Shown here one piece after another: positions 55,401 through 63,998 of a DNA stretch of 64,000 bases; position 1 is the first letter of the stretch, and each line of letters starts with the position of its first letter. The notes under the pieces are model-generated. The model did not search any database and had not been told where the DNA came from. It saw only the letters and a list, made by a program, of their open reading frames with translations. This stretch comes from Trinickia soli (GTDB taxonomy: Bacteria > Pseudomonadota > Gammaproteobacteria > Burkholderiales > Burkholderiaceae), in the NCBI RefSeq assembly GCF_002879855.1, contig NZ_PNYB01000022.1, positions 1 through 64,000 of the forward strand, read 5' to 3'. The position numbers and the translations under genes are program-made.

Positions 55401-56291
55401 TTACGCGCAGGGGATTTCGACGACCTTCTTCTCTTCGATGCGCGTCGAGCCGAACGTGCCGTACAGGTAGACCTGCCACGGCAAACCGGCCAGGTCCTTA
55501 CGCTGCGACACGTCCGACGAGATGTCCTGCCACTGGCCCAGGTGCATGCCTTCCTTCACGTAGAAGGGGCAACGCGTCTGCGACGAGCCGTTCTGCGGCA
55601 GGCGCTCGGAGTGGATGAAGTCGACCTTGCCCCAGGACATGACAAAGCCGTCGTTGACCACGGCCTTCTCGCCGTTGTAGTCGGCGTTGATGACCTGGAT
55701 TTCGTCCATCAGGTTGCGGTTCTGCTTGGCGCTGATGACGCAGTTGATGCGCTCGCCCGAGGACGGATCCCACGCTTCATTCGAGAGCAGGATCTGGATG
55801 CCGGCTTTGAGCTTCTCGACGTTCATGCCCGTGGCCGAGCTCGCGCCTTCCGAGGCCGACACTTGCTGCGACGAAGGGAAAGTCGTGGACGTGCTGCCGT
55901 CGACACCCGTCTTGGCCGTGCCGAAAAAGGCGGCGATGATCTCGTCGTCCTTCGCGCGGTTCATGGCGGCCGTGCCGTTGGTGACGTAGCTCGATTGCGG
56001 GTCGATGAGCAGGCGCAGCTTATCGATGCTGTCGATCAGGTCGTTCCAGTCGTAGTCGCTCGGAAACACCCAGCGGCGATCGGCTTGCGTATCGGCAGGC
56101 GTGAGAGCGGGATAGCGGGTCGTGCGCTTGGTTGCGACGGTCGGTGCGAACTGATCGACCGGCACGCCTTGCTTACCGACGTAGGTGCCTTGCGTGACCG
56201 AGCCGATCAGGCGCGAGCCCTTCTGCTGCGAGAGCAGTTGGACATTCGTGGTGTACTGCTGCACGTAGTGCGTGGTGACGAACTGGGACAT
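55401..56291 (-). CDS. Major capsid protein
   Basis: 296 aa from ATG at 56291 with TGGAGG upstream. N-terminal 'VTTHYVQQYTTNVQLLSQQ', then 'YPALTPADTQADRRWVFPSD' and 'WKVDFIHSERLP'-like C-terminal stretch ('SWGKVDFIHSERLP'). This layout matches capsid proteins of BPP-1/Bcep22-like podoviruses, which have the HK97 fold. It lies between scaffold-like and decoration-like genes. Confidence 0.8.
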   Translation of the reverse strand: MSQFVTTHYVQQYTTNVQLLSQQKGSRLIGSVTQGTYVGKQGVPVDQFAPTVATKRTTRYPALTPADTQADRRWVFPSDYDWNDLIDSIDKLRLLIDPQSSYVTNGTAAMNRAKDDEIIAAFFGTAKTGVDGSTSTTFPSSQQVSASEGASSATGMNVEKLKAGIQILLSNEAWDPSSGERINCVISAKQNRNLMDEIQVINADYNGEKAVVNDGFVMSWGKVDFIHSERLPQNGSSQTRCPFYVKEGMHLGQWQDISSDVSQRKDLAGLPWQVYLYGTFGSTRIEEKKVVEIPCA

Positions 56292-56390
56292 GACGCCCTC
56301 CAGAAAAAGTGAAAGAGACTCACGTTCTCGAAGGGCTTGCCCTGTTCGGGGCCGCTTCTTGCCCCGTTACGCGGGGCCATGCGGCAGTGT

Positions 56391-56642
56391 CTAGCTGCTC
56401 TTGGACCGGGCCTTTGCCGTCGGCTTGTCGGTCTGTTTCGGCGGCTCGGGAGTGGGTTCTGGTTTCGCGTCCACAACCGGCGCCGTTGGCGGTGCGGTCA
56501 AAGCAGGGCCACAGACAAAGCGCGTGAAGCTCGCTGCACGATCAATAATCCACTGATCGTCTTTGTCGGGCCTGTAGACCAGTCGAAGGCATTCTAGACG
56601 GATCGCCTCCGGCGTTAGTGATGCGTTTGTGGTATCAGCCAT
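56391..56642 (-). CDS. Small phage protein with Pro/Lys-rich tail
   Basis: 83 aa from ATG at 56642. The first half has a helix ('LTPEAIRLECLRLVYRP'); the second half is Pro/Thr/Lys-rich and disordered. Between scaffold-like and capsid genes. Unknown. The 99 bp between it and the capsid gene carry a strong GC hairpin (GCCCCG...CGGGGC near 56,360-56,380) without a T-run. Confidence 0.6.
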   Translation of the reverse strand: MADTTNASLTPEAIRLECLRLVYRPDKDDQWIIDRAASFTRFVCGPALTAPPTAPVVDAKPEPTPEPPKQTDKPTAKARSKSS

Positions 56643-56645
56643 GCG

Positions 56646-57626
56646 TTACTCCGAAGTCGGATAGGCAATCTTGATGAGGCGCTCCATCTCTGCCTTCTTG
56701 GTGGCATCGCCCTGCAGGTAGGCAGTCGTCCACGCCTTGTCGCTCTTGAGCGCATTGATCCTTGCCTGCGCTTCGGCCGGCGATGTGCCCAGGCCGCCCG
56801 GATCGCCGCTCGTGGCCATCCTGTGCTCGCCCAGGTTCTTGCCGATCGAGGCGAACATTTCGAGCATCGCCTTCGTGCCGATCGCGCCTTCGAGTTTGCC
56901 GAGGATCGCTTGACGCTCGGCCGCGTCCTTGGCCGGGATGAACTGCGCGGCCGCGCGCTTGCCAAGTTCCAGGTTGGCGTCCGCTTCCTTGCCCCAGGCT
57001 GCGACGACCTGGCCGAATTCCTGGTTGGCTTGCACGCGCGCTTGCTCGGCCTGCTGTGTGGCGCCCGAGGCCATCGATGCATTCCACTTCTCGACGAGCT
57101 GCGCCGCTTGCTTGGGCGGGATGCCTGCCTCATGGAACCACGTGGCCGCTTCCTTTGCGAACGTGTCGGGCTGACCCTCCGGGACCTTGATGACACTCAT
57201 GTAATCGTCGACCTTCTCCGGCACGCCCATCTTTGCGCGGAACGCGGCGATTTCCTCGGCGGGTGCGTCCTCACCAGGGATCACGACAGTGCGGCCGGCG
57301 CGCTCGTGCCCGAGCAGCTTCTCCAGGTTCCATGCACTCTCGGCGAGCGCGGCCGGGTCCTTGAAGCCCTTGGCTTGCGTCCACGTGCGAACGTCCGGGT
57401 TTTCGAATCCCGAGTACCACGCGTCGGCGTTGGCTGCAGGCGCGGGCGCGGGCGTTCCAGCGGCAGGCGTGCCCGGCGCGGCAGAAGCTGCGGCCGGAAC
57501 AGCGGGCGCGCCTTGCGAACCGGCAGGCGTTCCAGCGGGAGCGGCAGCAGCTGCAGCGGGCGCTGCGGCGGCAGGTGCGGCAGCAGGTGCTGCGGAAAAG
57601 GCGGCGGCGGCGGAATTAGTCGTCAT
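56646..57626 (-). CDS. Putative capsid scaffolding protein
   Basis: 326 aa. The first 70 residues are Ala/Pro low complexity. A helical, charged region follows ('AESAWNLEKLLGHERAG', 'KQAAQLVEKWNASMASGATQ'), ending in a helical tail ('ATKKAEMERLIKIAYPTSE'). Position between portal and capsid and the charged helical make-up fit a scaffold. Its start overlaps the end of the Bbp19-like gene by 11 bp. Confidence 0.7.
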   Translation of the reverse strand: MTTNSAAAAFSAAPAAAPAAAAPAAAAAAPAGTPAGSQGAPAVPAAASAAPGTPAAGTPAPAPAANADAWYSGFENPDVRTWTQAKGFKDPAALAESAWNLEKLLGHERAGRTVVIPGEDAPAEEIAAFRAKMGVPEKVDDYMSVIKVPEGQPDTFAKEAATWFHEAGIPPKQAAQLVEKWNASMASGATQQAEQARVQANQEFGQVVAAWGKEADANLELGKRAAAQFIPAKDAAERQAILGKLEGAIGTKAMLEMFASIGKNLGEHRMATSGDPGGLGTSPAEAQARINALKSDKAWTTAYLQGDATKKAEMERLIKIAYPTSE

Positions 57627-57888
57627 TGTCGGCTTCCTCTTTGAGCTTCAGCAGTTGTGCATCGTCGATATGCAGGTGCGCGACGATGCGTTGAAACACT
57701 TCTTGGCGGCCGATCTGCACGGCCGTGGCGATGGGGTCGGCCTGCTGGCGGATCGTGGAGACGACGAGCGGCGACTCGCCGGCGCGGCAGAAGCGCCGCA
57801 AATCGGCCAGCACGTGGCGCGCCGAGTCTCCCTTGAACGTGGCGCGGTAGTGAGAACGGCGGCGCAGGATGCGATCGATCATGCCCAT
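57616..57888 (-). CDS. Bbp19-like phage protein
   Basis: 90 aa from ATG at 57888. 'SHYRATFKGDSARHVLADLR' and 'FCRAGESPLVVSTIRQQADP' with 'GRQEVFQRIVAHLHI' match the small protein encoded after the portal in BPP-1-like phages (Bbp19 family). Function unknown; likely head assembly. Confidence 0.75.
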   Translation of the reverse strand: MGMIDRILRRRSHYRATFKGDSARHVLADLRRFCRAGESPLVVSTIRQQADPIATAVQIGRQEVFQRIVAHLHIDDAQLLKLKEEADNDD

Positions 57889-57891
57889 GGA

Positions 57892-59574
57892 TTACTGACC
57901 TCCAGCGGGCGCGGGCGTTGGCAGGATGTTCGGTGCGACCTGATTGGGCGCGGACCCGGCCATGCTTTGGGCCTGCGCGAAATCCTTCGCAGCCGATGCG
58001 GCAACAGGTGCGGCGGCCAGAAGCTGCTGGGCCTGCGCCTGCTGCGCCTGCTGTTCCTTGAGCGCGGTGATTTCCTCATCGGTGCGCAACAGCCGCTCGG
58101 GCACGCTGTTGATCGAGGCGAGTTCGCGCGCGCACGCTTCCAGGTCGAATATCATCATCACCGACGGATCGATCTGAGCGAGCGGCGCGATCGACTGGAT
58201 CGTCTGCATGATGCCCACGCCCACGCCGGCGCGCTGGGCTTGATTGAGCGGACCCTGGTAGCGGATATGCACCTCGGCGCCGCGGTCCATCAGTTCGCGC
58301 GGCATCGGCGGTAACGCACCGTTCATCGCGAGAATGTCGAGCTCGCGCTCGGTCGTCGGCCCGAGCAACTCCGACTGCATGCGCCCCATCGGCGGCCCGA
58401 GCAGTTGGCCCTTCTCCTGCGCTCGCAGCATCGCTTCGGTCGCCGTGATCTGCGGTTCCTCAACGAGGATGCGAAAGAGCGTGACGAAGAACGCGTCGTT
58501 GATGACCTCGCGGCGCTGATTCATCATGTCCAGGCCGATGTCCACGCGTCCCTGCGTCTGGAACGGGATCGCCATCGGACGGCCCTGGGCGTCGACGTAG
58601 CCATGATTGAGCGCGTTCGATCGCACGTTGAACGCCTGCAGGCTCGCGTCGTCCGAGAGCATGATCGGCGGCGCCACGACCTGCTGGCCGGCGCGCAGCA
58701 CCGTCTTGCTCATCTCGTTGAGCATCTTGATGTCGGGCAGCACAGCCATCGCGGGCGAGCGCCCATAGCACTCGCGCGGACTCGTTTCGTAGCGCGGCAC
58801 AGCAAACGGGAACGTGCGATAGCCGCCCTCATCGACGACGGTGCGTGTTTCGAACTCGATGTAGCAGGACGAGAACTTCTTGCCCTTGGTCGGATGCAGC
58901 GCATAGCCGGGCGCGAAATCGTCATTGGGCCCGACGCAGTGCAGAAACCAAAACTTCTCAAGCGGATTGCGCTCGAGCGCGCGCTTGATGCCCTCGGACA
59001 GGTTTTGCGGCCCGAACATCGCGGCGGCCTGCGCGGCGGTGTATTGGAACTTGCGATGCAGGCGATTGATCGAGCCGTGCTCGTCCTCTTCGGCGTAGCA
59101 CTCGGCAAGCGGAAACGACTTGTAGCGGATGCCCACGCCAAGCACGTCGTCGACGAACAGGATTCCGGTGCCAAACGCACCCAGGTCGAGCACGACCTCG
59201 GACGACTGCGAAATGAAGTTCGCACGCGCCGCATAGCGGGCCTTGAACAAGACGTCGTTCACCGCCTCCAGGTAGCGCTTGACGTTGCTGTTTTCGTCCA
59301 GCGCCTCATCGCCCGTCGTGAGCGCTTGGTACTTCTGGGTCGACGGCATCGTAAAACTGATGACCGCCGCGGCGAACTTGGGCAGCGCGAGCGGCGCCGT
59401 GGCGTCGAAGATCTTCTCGTTGCGCTTGTCGCCGTCCGGACGCTGCTGCTGAAAGATATTTTGCGTGGGCCGCACGCGCTCGGCAACTTCGCGCCAATGA
59501 CCCTCCCAGATACCGCGTCGCGCCTGCATCTGTTCCTGCAGGCGGATGAGCGCATCAGCGCGTTCGTCAGCCAT
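57892..59574 (-). CDS. Portal (head-tail connector) protein
   Basis: 560 aa from ATG at 59574. T7 gp8-like layout: 'WREVAERVRPTQNIFQ', 'DLGAFGTGILFVDD', 'PRYETSPRECYGRSPAMAVL' and 'DIKMLNEMSKTVLRAGQQ', then a Gln/Ala-rich C-terminal helix (about 500-560) lining the channel. It forms the dodecameric DNA gate for packaging. Confidence 0.88.
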   Translation of the reverse strand: MADERADALIRLQEQMQARRGIWEGHWREVAERVRPTQNIFQQQRPDGDKRNEKIFDATAPLALPKFAAAVISFTMPSTQKYQALTTGDEALDENSNVKRYLEAVNDVLFKARYAARANFISQSSEVVLDLGAFGTGILFVDDVLGVGIRYKSFPLAECYAEEDEHGSINRLHRKFQYTAAQAAAMFGPQNLSEGIKRALERNPLEKFWFLHCVGPNDDFAPGYALHPTKGKKFSSCYIEFETRTVVDEGGYRTFPFAVPRYETSPRECYGRSPAMAVLPDIKMLNEMSKTVLRAGQQVVAPPIMLSDDASLQAFNVRSNALNHGYVDAQGRPMAIPFQTQGRVDIGLDMMNQRREVINDAFFVTLFRILVEEPQITATEAMLRAQEKGQLLGPPMGRMQSELLGPTTERELDILAMNGALPPMPRELMDRGAEVHIRYQGPLNQAQRAGVGVGIMQTIQSIAPLAQIDPSVMMIFDLEACARELASINSVPERLLRTDEEITALKEQQAQQAQAQQLLAAAPVAASAAKDFAQAQSMAGSAPNQVAPNILPTPAPAGGQ

Positions 59575-59577
59575 GGC

Positions 59578-59889
59578 TTACCCCGCGTTGTTCGTCGGGA
59601 CGCCAACCGCGTACGCGTTCACCGCGGTGGCTGTCGTCACGTTCGCGCGGATCGCGCCGGCGGCCGAAACGAAGTTTGCCGTGCCGTTGGCCGTGAGCGA
59701 TATCGGCGTGCTCGTGCCTTCGTGATTGAGCGGAAGCCACACGCCGGCGGGCGATTGCTGCTCGAGCGCGACCGTGCCACCGCCCCATGTTGCGTCGACC
59801 ATGAACAGGCCGCGGCCGCCTTGCCAGTCGACGCTTGCCACAGCGCCGCCGCCAGCGGTCGAGAGTGTGAGTTGTGCGCGACGCGCCAT
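59578..59889 (-). CDS. Small phage protein, beta-rich
   Basis: 103 aa from ATG at 59889. Beta-rich with 'ATWGGGTVALEQQSPAGVW' and 'TATAVNAYAVGVPTN', resembling small head-fibre or stabiliser-like proteins. Not recognised. Between the terminase and portal genes. Confidence 0.55.
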   Translation of the reverse strand: MARRAQLTLSTAGGGAVASVDWQGGRGLFMVDATWGGGTVALEQQSPAGVWLPLNHEGTSTPISLTANGTANFVSAAGAIRANVTTATAVNAYAVGVPTNNAG

Positions 59890-59890
59890 G

Positions 59891-60157
59891 TCAGCCTCCG
59901 AGATAGGACGCCCCCATCGAGGGGCGCGAAAGTGATGCGTTCGTTGTGTTGGACTCGTTGATCGCTGCCGCGCGCTTGGCCGCCTGCTGGCTTTGCACAA
60001 GGCCGTAAAGCTGTTGCTGGCTCGGCGTAGTGGGCTGGGCAGGCTTCGTGACGAGCCCGAGCGGATCGGCCACCGTGCGATCGACTTCCTTCGGCATGAG
60101 GCCGAGCGGGTCGGTCAGCTTGAGCAGCGGGTTGGTGAGGTTCGGTAGCCCGCTCAC
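59891..60157 (-). CDS. Small phage protein of unknown function
   Basis: 88 aa from ATG at 60157, one base from the next gene's stop codon on each side. The first half has repeated 'DPLG' motifs ('LTDPLGLMPKE', 'VADPLGLVTKP'); the second half is Gln/Ala/Ser-rich. Unknown. Confidence 0.55.
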   Translation of the reverse strand: MSGLPNLTNPLLKLTDPLGLMPKEVDRTVADPLGLVTKPAQPTTPSQQQLYGLVQSQQAAKRAAAINESNTTNASLSRPSMGASYLGG

Positions 60158-60159
60158 GA

Positions 60160-60375
60160 TCAGTTACCGAGCAAGCGCGCTGCGGACGTGACCGGTTGCG
60201 TTGCCGACGAGCCGTTGGCACCGGCCAGGATCGTCGAGGCCATGCCGCGGCGGCGGCGCAGCGCGTCAGCATCGTTCTCGGCTTGAACGCTCGCCTGATC
60301 GACTGTCGGGGGCGGCGGCGCAACAGGGGGTGGCGGCAGCGAGGGAGTGCTCGGTTTGGAAAAGAGAGTGGACAT
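60160..60375 (-). CDS. Small Pro-rich phage protein
   Basis: 71 aa from ATG at 60375 with TAGGAG upstream. Pro-rich N-terminus ('SLPPPPVAPPPPTVDQ') followed by a charged helix ('ENDADALRRRRGMA') and a Ser/Thr/Ala tail. Unknown. Next to the large terminase. Confidence 0.55.
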   Translation of the reverse strand: MSTLFSKPSTPSLPPPPVAPPPPTVDQASVQAENDADALRRRRGMASTILAGANGSSATQPVTSAARLLGN

Positions 60376-60385
60376 GGCCGCGCTC

Positions 60386-61867
60386 CTAGAAGTCGGTTTG
60401 GTAGTCTGTGATCGCAAAGGACGGGCGATTAGCCACGGGCTCACGCTTCACAATCGCCTTACCTTCTCCAGCGCCGATCATAAGGTACTGATCTGCGTCG
60501 CAAACGTGGCTATAGATGTTTTTATCTGGCACATCGCGGTACTTCTCATCGCCTCCGACTTGCACGCGCTTGTAGTTGTAGCCGCCCGCGTAGCCTTTGC
60601 GCAGGAACCGGCAGTCGGGATGGATGATCATGCCCGGCTCGCCATCGATGAGCCGCGTCATGGGCGTGCGCGTCGCTTCAATGCGAAGCGTCGGATCGTT
60701 CGTCCTGGCGGGGTTTGCGCGCAAGCCAGCGGCTGCAAGGATGTCGAACACCGTGCGCTCGTCGGCGCCGCGTGCGTTGCCTGCCGGGTCGCCCGTGATA
60801 CTGCCGATCTTGAACGTCGGGTACTGCTGCGCAAGGTGCGTCTTCACCAGCTCGGCGAAGCGCACTATGCCCATGTTGTCGGTGACGATCTCGGTGCGCT
60901 TGCGCCACTGGCCGTTGGGCATCTGCTGCCCGAACACGGCGGCCGGCGTGAGACCAAAGTCCATGCCGATGTGCAGGAACAGGCGCGAGTTCGCTTCGAA
61001 GGTCTTGCAGTGCACGCTGTCGCGATACTCGGGATAGACGGGCTTACCATCGAGCACGAAGCCGTATTCGCCGTCGACGTAGACGCGGATCCATTCCGGC
61101 TTCTTGTTCGCGCACGCTTTGAGGTAGTAGCCCGGGTCGAGGTTCTGCAGGTTCTCGGCGTTCGGCGAGCGCCCGCCTGGTTGCCGGAACCACTGGAACA
61201 GAGGTTGATCGGCGCGCAGCGAACCCACGTCGCGCAGCTGCTGCTCAAGCTCGGCGACAGTCTCCACGTCCTCGGGCGTCGGTTCCTCGGCCAGCCGGTA
61301 CCACCAGTGGTCGGAATCAGGCGGGTTCGTGTCCAGCATGATCTGCGGATCGGTACAGCCGCCCTCTTCACGCCGCGGGAAACGTCCGACGCGGCCCGTC
61401 AGGCCGTCGAGGATCGCCTTGGGCACTTCGCGCGCCTCGTTGATCCACGCGTCCGATAGCTCGAGCGAGAGCAACTTGCGCACGTCGTCAGGCCGATCGA
61501 GCGCGATGAAGATCAATTCCCAATCGATTTTCTGCCCGGCATCGACGATGTGGTGCGTGGGCGGCCCTGACTCGCGATAGTTGCCGTAGCTGGCCGGAAT
61601 CCACTGGTGCCACGTCTTGATGGTCGTGGTCTTCAGTTCGGGATACGTGTTGCGGATGATCGCCGTGCGGCGCCTGATCCATCCGTCCTTTTGGCGCTTC
61701 TGCTTTTGCAGGTTGCGCACGAGCTTCATCACGCAGCAAACGGACTTGCCGGAACCGATCGGCCCCATGATGCCGGCGACGAACGCGTCGGACTTGATGA
61801 AGTCGCGACCGACCGGGCCCGGCGGCTTGTAGTGGATCTCGCGGCCGTTAGACGGGATGTCGCTCAT
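60386..61867 (-). CDS. Terminase large subunit
   Basis: 493 aa from ATG at 61867. The ATPase domain has Walker A 'GPIGSGKSVC' and an acidic Walker B-like segment ('LSDAWINEAREV'); the C-terminal nuclease (RNase H-like) domain has Asp residues in 'HIGMDFGLTPAAVFG' and 'GDPAGNARGADERTVFD'. It drives DNA into the prohead and cuts it. Coupled to the gene before it (ATGA). Confidence 0.88.
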   Translation of the reverse strand: MSDIPSNGREIHYKPPGPVGRDFIKSDAFVAGIMGPIGSGKSVCCVMKLVRNLQKQKRQKDGWIRRRTAIIRNTYPELKTTTIKTWHQWIPASYGNYRESGPPTHHIVDAGQKIDWELIFIALDRPDDVRKLLSLELSDAWINEAREVPKAILDGLTGRVGRFPRREEGGCTDPQIMLDTNPPDSDHWWYRLAEEPTPEDVETVAELEQQLRDVGSLRADQPLFQWFRQPGGRSPNAENLQNLDPGYYLKACANKKPEWIRVYVDGEYGFVLDGKPVYPEYRDSVHCKTFEANSRLFLHIGMDFGLTPAAVFGQQMPNGQWRKRTEIVTDNMGIVRFAELVKTHLAQQYPTFKIGSITGDPAGNARGADERTVFDILAAAGLRANPARTNDPTLRIEATRTPMTRLIDGEPGMIIHPDCRFLRKGYAGGYNYKRVQVGGDEKYRDVPDKNIYSHVCDADQYLMIGAGEGKAIVKREPVANRPSFAITDYQTDF

Positions 61868-62118
61868 TGCAGCTTATCGCCCGGCAGCGCGCGCGCCCGG
61901 CCATCACCCGGCACGACCTGTCGCGTCAGGTTGGCGTCCTTCACGCGCAGCTTGCCCGCGCGCACCGCGAAGTACTTGGCCGCCTCGGTGACGGCCGTGA
62001 TGAAGCCGCCGAAGTCGTCGAAGTAGCCGGTGTAGGAGCACTGGTTGATCTCGATGTGCATGACCCAAGCACGCTCATGCACAGGGCTTTTACGGATGAT
62101 GATGTCGGTGATACGCAT
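61864..62118 (-). CDS. Small phage protein between the terminase subunits
   Basis: 84 aa from ATG at 62118. Beta-strand-rich N-terminal half ('MRITDIIIRKSPVHERAWVM') and a helix ('FITAVTEAAKYFAVRAGKL'). Not recognised. It overlaps the TerL start by 4 bp. Confidence 0.6.
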   Translation of the reverse strand: MRITDIIIRKSPVHERAWVMHIEINQCSYTGYFDDFGGFITAVTEAAKYFAVRAGKLRVKDANLTRQVVPGDGRARALPGDKLQ

Positions 62119-62120
62119 GG

Positions 62121-62597
62121 TCAGTCGCCCAGGTGAAGGTGGATGTGAAGCGGCGAGCCGTCGCCAGCATCGTCGCGGTACATGTTCAGGTGCTTCTCAA
62201 GCGCAGTCAGGCTCGCGTTCTTGTCGGCGAGCCGGAGCGTGAATTTGCCCTTCTTGTCGTAGCCCCAGCCGGCCACAGCGCGGCGCACGTCCTCGGGCAA
62301 TGCGGCGATGTCTTGCGGCTTGGTGATGCGCTGGCCGGCGATGTCGCCCGGGTCGTAGAACGCCATGCGGGCGCGCTCGGTGAGGATGCGCTCGACTGTC
62401 ACGTCGAGTTTGCTCATCAGTTTTTTGGTGCGGCTGCTTACAACTGCCTTTACCTTCGCATTGCTTAACAAACGCGACGCCTGTGCCTCAGCCGTCTTGG
62501 GGCTGTATCCGGCGCGTATGGCGGCCTGCTTTCCGTTGGAGTCGATCAGGTATTCCTGAACGAACCGCATTTGCTTGGGTGTGAGTTCGGTGCTCAT
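62121..62597 (-). CDS. Terminase small subunit
   Basis: 158 aa from ATG at 62597, overlapping the upstream stop (ATGA). Classic terminase_2 opening 'LTPKQMRFVQEYLIDSNGKQ' followed by 'AAIRAGYSPKTAEAQASRLL', the helix-turn-helix that binds the packaging site; then a coiled region and a His-rich end ('HIHLHLGD'). It recognises pac/cos DNA and recruits TerL. Confidence 0.88.
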   Translation of the reverse strand: MSTELTPKQMRFVQEYLIDSNGKQAAIRAGYSPKTAEAQASRLLSNAKVKAVVSSRTKKLMSKLDVTVERILTERARMAFYDPGDIAGQRITKPQDIAALPEDVRRAVAGWGYDKKGKFTLRLADKNASLTALEKHLNMYRDDAGDGSPLHIHLHLGD

Positions 62598-62818
62598 TTT
62601 TCGCGGCCCCGTAGCCATTCCATGACCCGCTTGACCTCCATCACTTCGTCGAGGTCGTAAAGCACCCGCCGGCCCTGCCGGATAGGACGGGGCCGGTAGT
62701 TTTTCATGCGCGTGCGCCCGATCAAGCCGTTGACGCTGAGGTTAAGCAGCTCAGCGGCTTGTTCTCGACCGATGAGCACGCGCTTGTCCACGAGTTCAGA
62801 GAACAGCGCGAGCTGCAT
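62594..62818 (-). CDS. Small MerR/excisionase-like HTH protein
   Basis: 74 aa from ATG at 62818. 'LIGREQAAELLNLSVNGLIG' is a winged-helix/HTH of the excisionase-MerR type, then a basic stretch ('YRPRPIRQGRRVLYDLDEV'), the wing and dimer part. Probably binds DNA near the packaging genes or regulates late genes. Assigned by pattern. Confidence 0.65.
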   Translation of the reverse strand: MQLALFSELVDKRVLIGREQAAELLNLSVNGLIGRTRMKNYRPRPIRQGRRVLYDLDEVMEVKRVMEWLRGREK

Positions 62819-63299
62819 TGATGACGGCCTTCCACTCGTGCACGGCGAACTGTTCGGCGCGGTAGTACATGCGCTCGACCATCGCTTCGATCTCGTCAAG
62901 GTGAGTCGATGCGGGATGCGGATCAGCGGCGGCCTCAGAACCGGTAGAAGCGGGGTCCTGGTTTGCCGCGGTGTCTTCGCTGGGCGAGGCAGGAAGTGCA
63001 GAAGACGCCGCGCCGCTTTCGGAGAAGGACGCCGCATCGGGCGCACCTGCGTTTCCCGGCTCACCCGCGCTTGCCCCAGCTGCTGCATCGATCGCAGAGG
63101 TGACTTCCGGTTTTTGCGCTACCGATGAGGCACCACCAGCAGCGTTTGGGGCGTCTGTCGTCGCGGCGGAAATACCCGCGTTATCGGTCGAATTTCCGCC
63201 GGCCGTGCTGACGGGCTCGGTGCTGCTCGGTGCTGCGTCGGCCATGTGCAGCGGCAACGCCGCGGCGAGGATGAGTTTCAAAAGTTGCGATAGTCGCAT
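62796..63299 (-). CDS. Phage protein with leader-like N-terminus and Ala/Ser-rich centre
   Basis: 167 aa from ATG at 63299 with AGGAGC upstream. 'MRLSQLLKLILAAALPLHMA' is signal-peptide-like, followed by about 100 residues of Ala/Ser/Thr/Pro low complexity and a conserved-looking helical end ('HLDEIEAMVERMYYRAEQF'). The last 23 bp overlap the HTH gene. Function unknown. Confidence 0.55.
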   Translation of the reverse strand: MRLSQLLKLILAAALPLHMADAAPSSTEPVSTAGGNSTDNAGISAATTDAPNAAGGASSVAQKPEVTSAIDAAAGASAGEPGNAGAPDAASFSESGAASSALPASPSEDTAANQDPASTGSEAAADPHPASTHLDEIEAMVERMYYRAEQFAVHEWKAVINAARAVL

Positions 63300-63310
63300 C
63301 GTGGTTGCTC

Positions 63311-63556
63311 CTAGGCGGGTTGGTGCTGCTTATCGCGCCAGGCCAGAAACGGCCGGCGCAGGAACTTGTGAAAGCGCTGCTGCGCTTCGATGTCGGTGGC
63401 GAGCTCGCGGCGGCTCTCGATCTCGCATACGGTGCGAATGAACGCCGCGGCGGTGTCGATGTCCACCTCGCGCGGCGGGACCATCCATTGCGCGACTCAC
63501 TCGCGGAATTGAGCATCGCGGGGAAACATGCCGGCGAGCTTTTGGGCGGTGATCAC
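63311..63556 (-). pseudogene. Small phage gene interrupted by an in-frame TGA
   Basis: One frame from GTG at 63556 (GAGG upstream, 7 bp after the rusA stop) to TAG at 63311, 81 sense codons with a single TGA at codon 20 (63497-63499). It reads 'MITAQKLAGMFPRDAQFRE', stop, 'VAQWMVPPREVDIDTAAAFI' and 'EIESRRELATDIEAQQRFHK'. The part after the stop can begin at an ATG (63484), giving a 57-aa product. Trp (TGG) at codon 20 would restore it. Function unknown. Confidence 0.55.
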
Positions 63557-63563
63557 CGTAGCC

Positions 63564-63998
63564 TCACGCGAAAAGCGCAGCCTGCGGCTGCTCGGTGGTG
63601 ATCGGCGTGATCGTCACAACGACGCGGGCCTCGCCGTCAGGCTCGCAACGGCGCGCACTGTCCGACCAGATCCATTTGTCGTCGACGATGACGATTCCCT
63701 TGAACGCGTCGTAGAGCACCTTGCGCGCGTTGTCGAGATCGATGCATCGGACGTTGTCGTCCCATGCCGTACCGAGCTTGCGCTGACGCGTCTGCCAGTC
63801 CTGGGGACGTTCCGGGTACAGGTCGATGTGGATCCGCACGCGGCCCTCGATCGGTGCACGAACGCCGGCGGCTCGAAGAATCCAACCGACCTCGGCCTTG
63901 TACTGCTTCGCCTCTTTCGTCGGCACGATCGTCACGTGGCCGTTGATCGGTACCGGGCGCCAGTACTTGTTCGCGGAAAGCGGATACGGGAGGGTCAC
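63564..63998 (-). CDS. rusA: RusA-type Holliday junction resolvase (5' end at window edge)
   Basis: 144 aa from GTG at 63998; the window ends two bases beyond, so the true start may lie outside. RusA core: 'RCIDLDNARKVLYDAFKGIV' gives the catalytic Asp residues (D-x-D-N and D), followed by 'IVDDKWIWSDSARR'. It cuts four-way DNA junctions, freeing replicated or recombined phage DNA before packaging. Confidence 0.85.
   Translation of the reverse strand: MTLPYPLSANKYWRPVPINGHVTIVPTKEAKQYKAEVGWILRAAGVRAPIEGRVRIHIDLYPERPQDWQTRQRKLGTAWDDNVRCIDLDNARKVLYDAFKGIVIVDDKWIWSDSARRCEPDGEARVVVTITPITTEQPQAALFA

Noticed and set aside
56355-56385. GC hairpin between the capsid gene and the 83-aa gene as a terminator
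   Set aside because: It has no T-run on the minus strand; possibly an mRNA-stability structure, but I cannot support a role.
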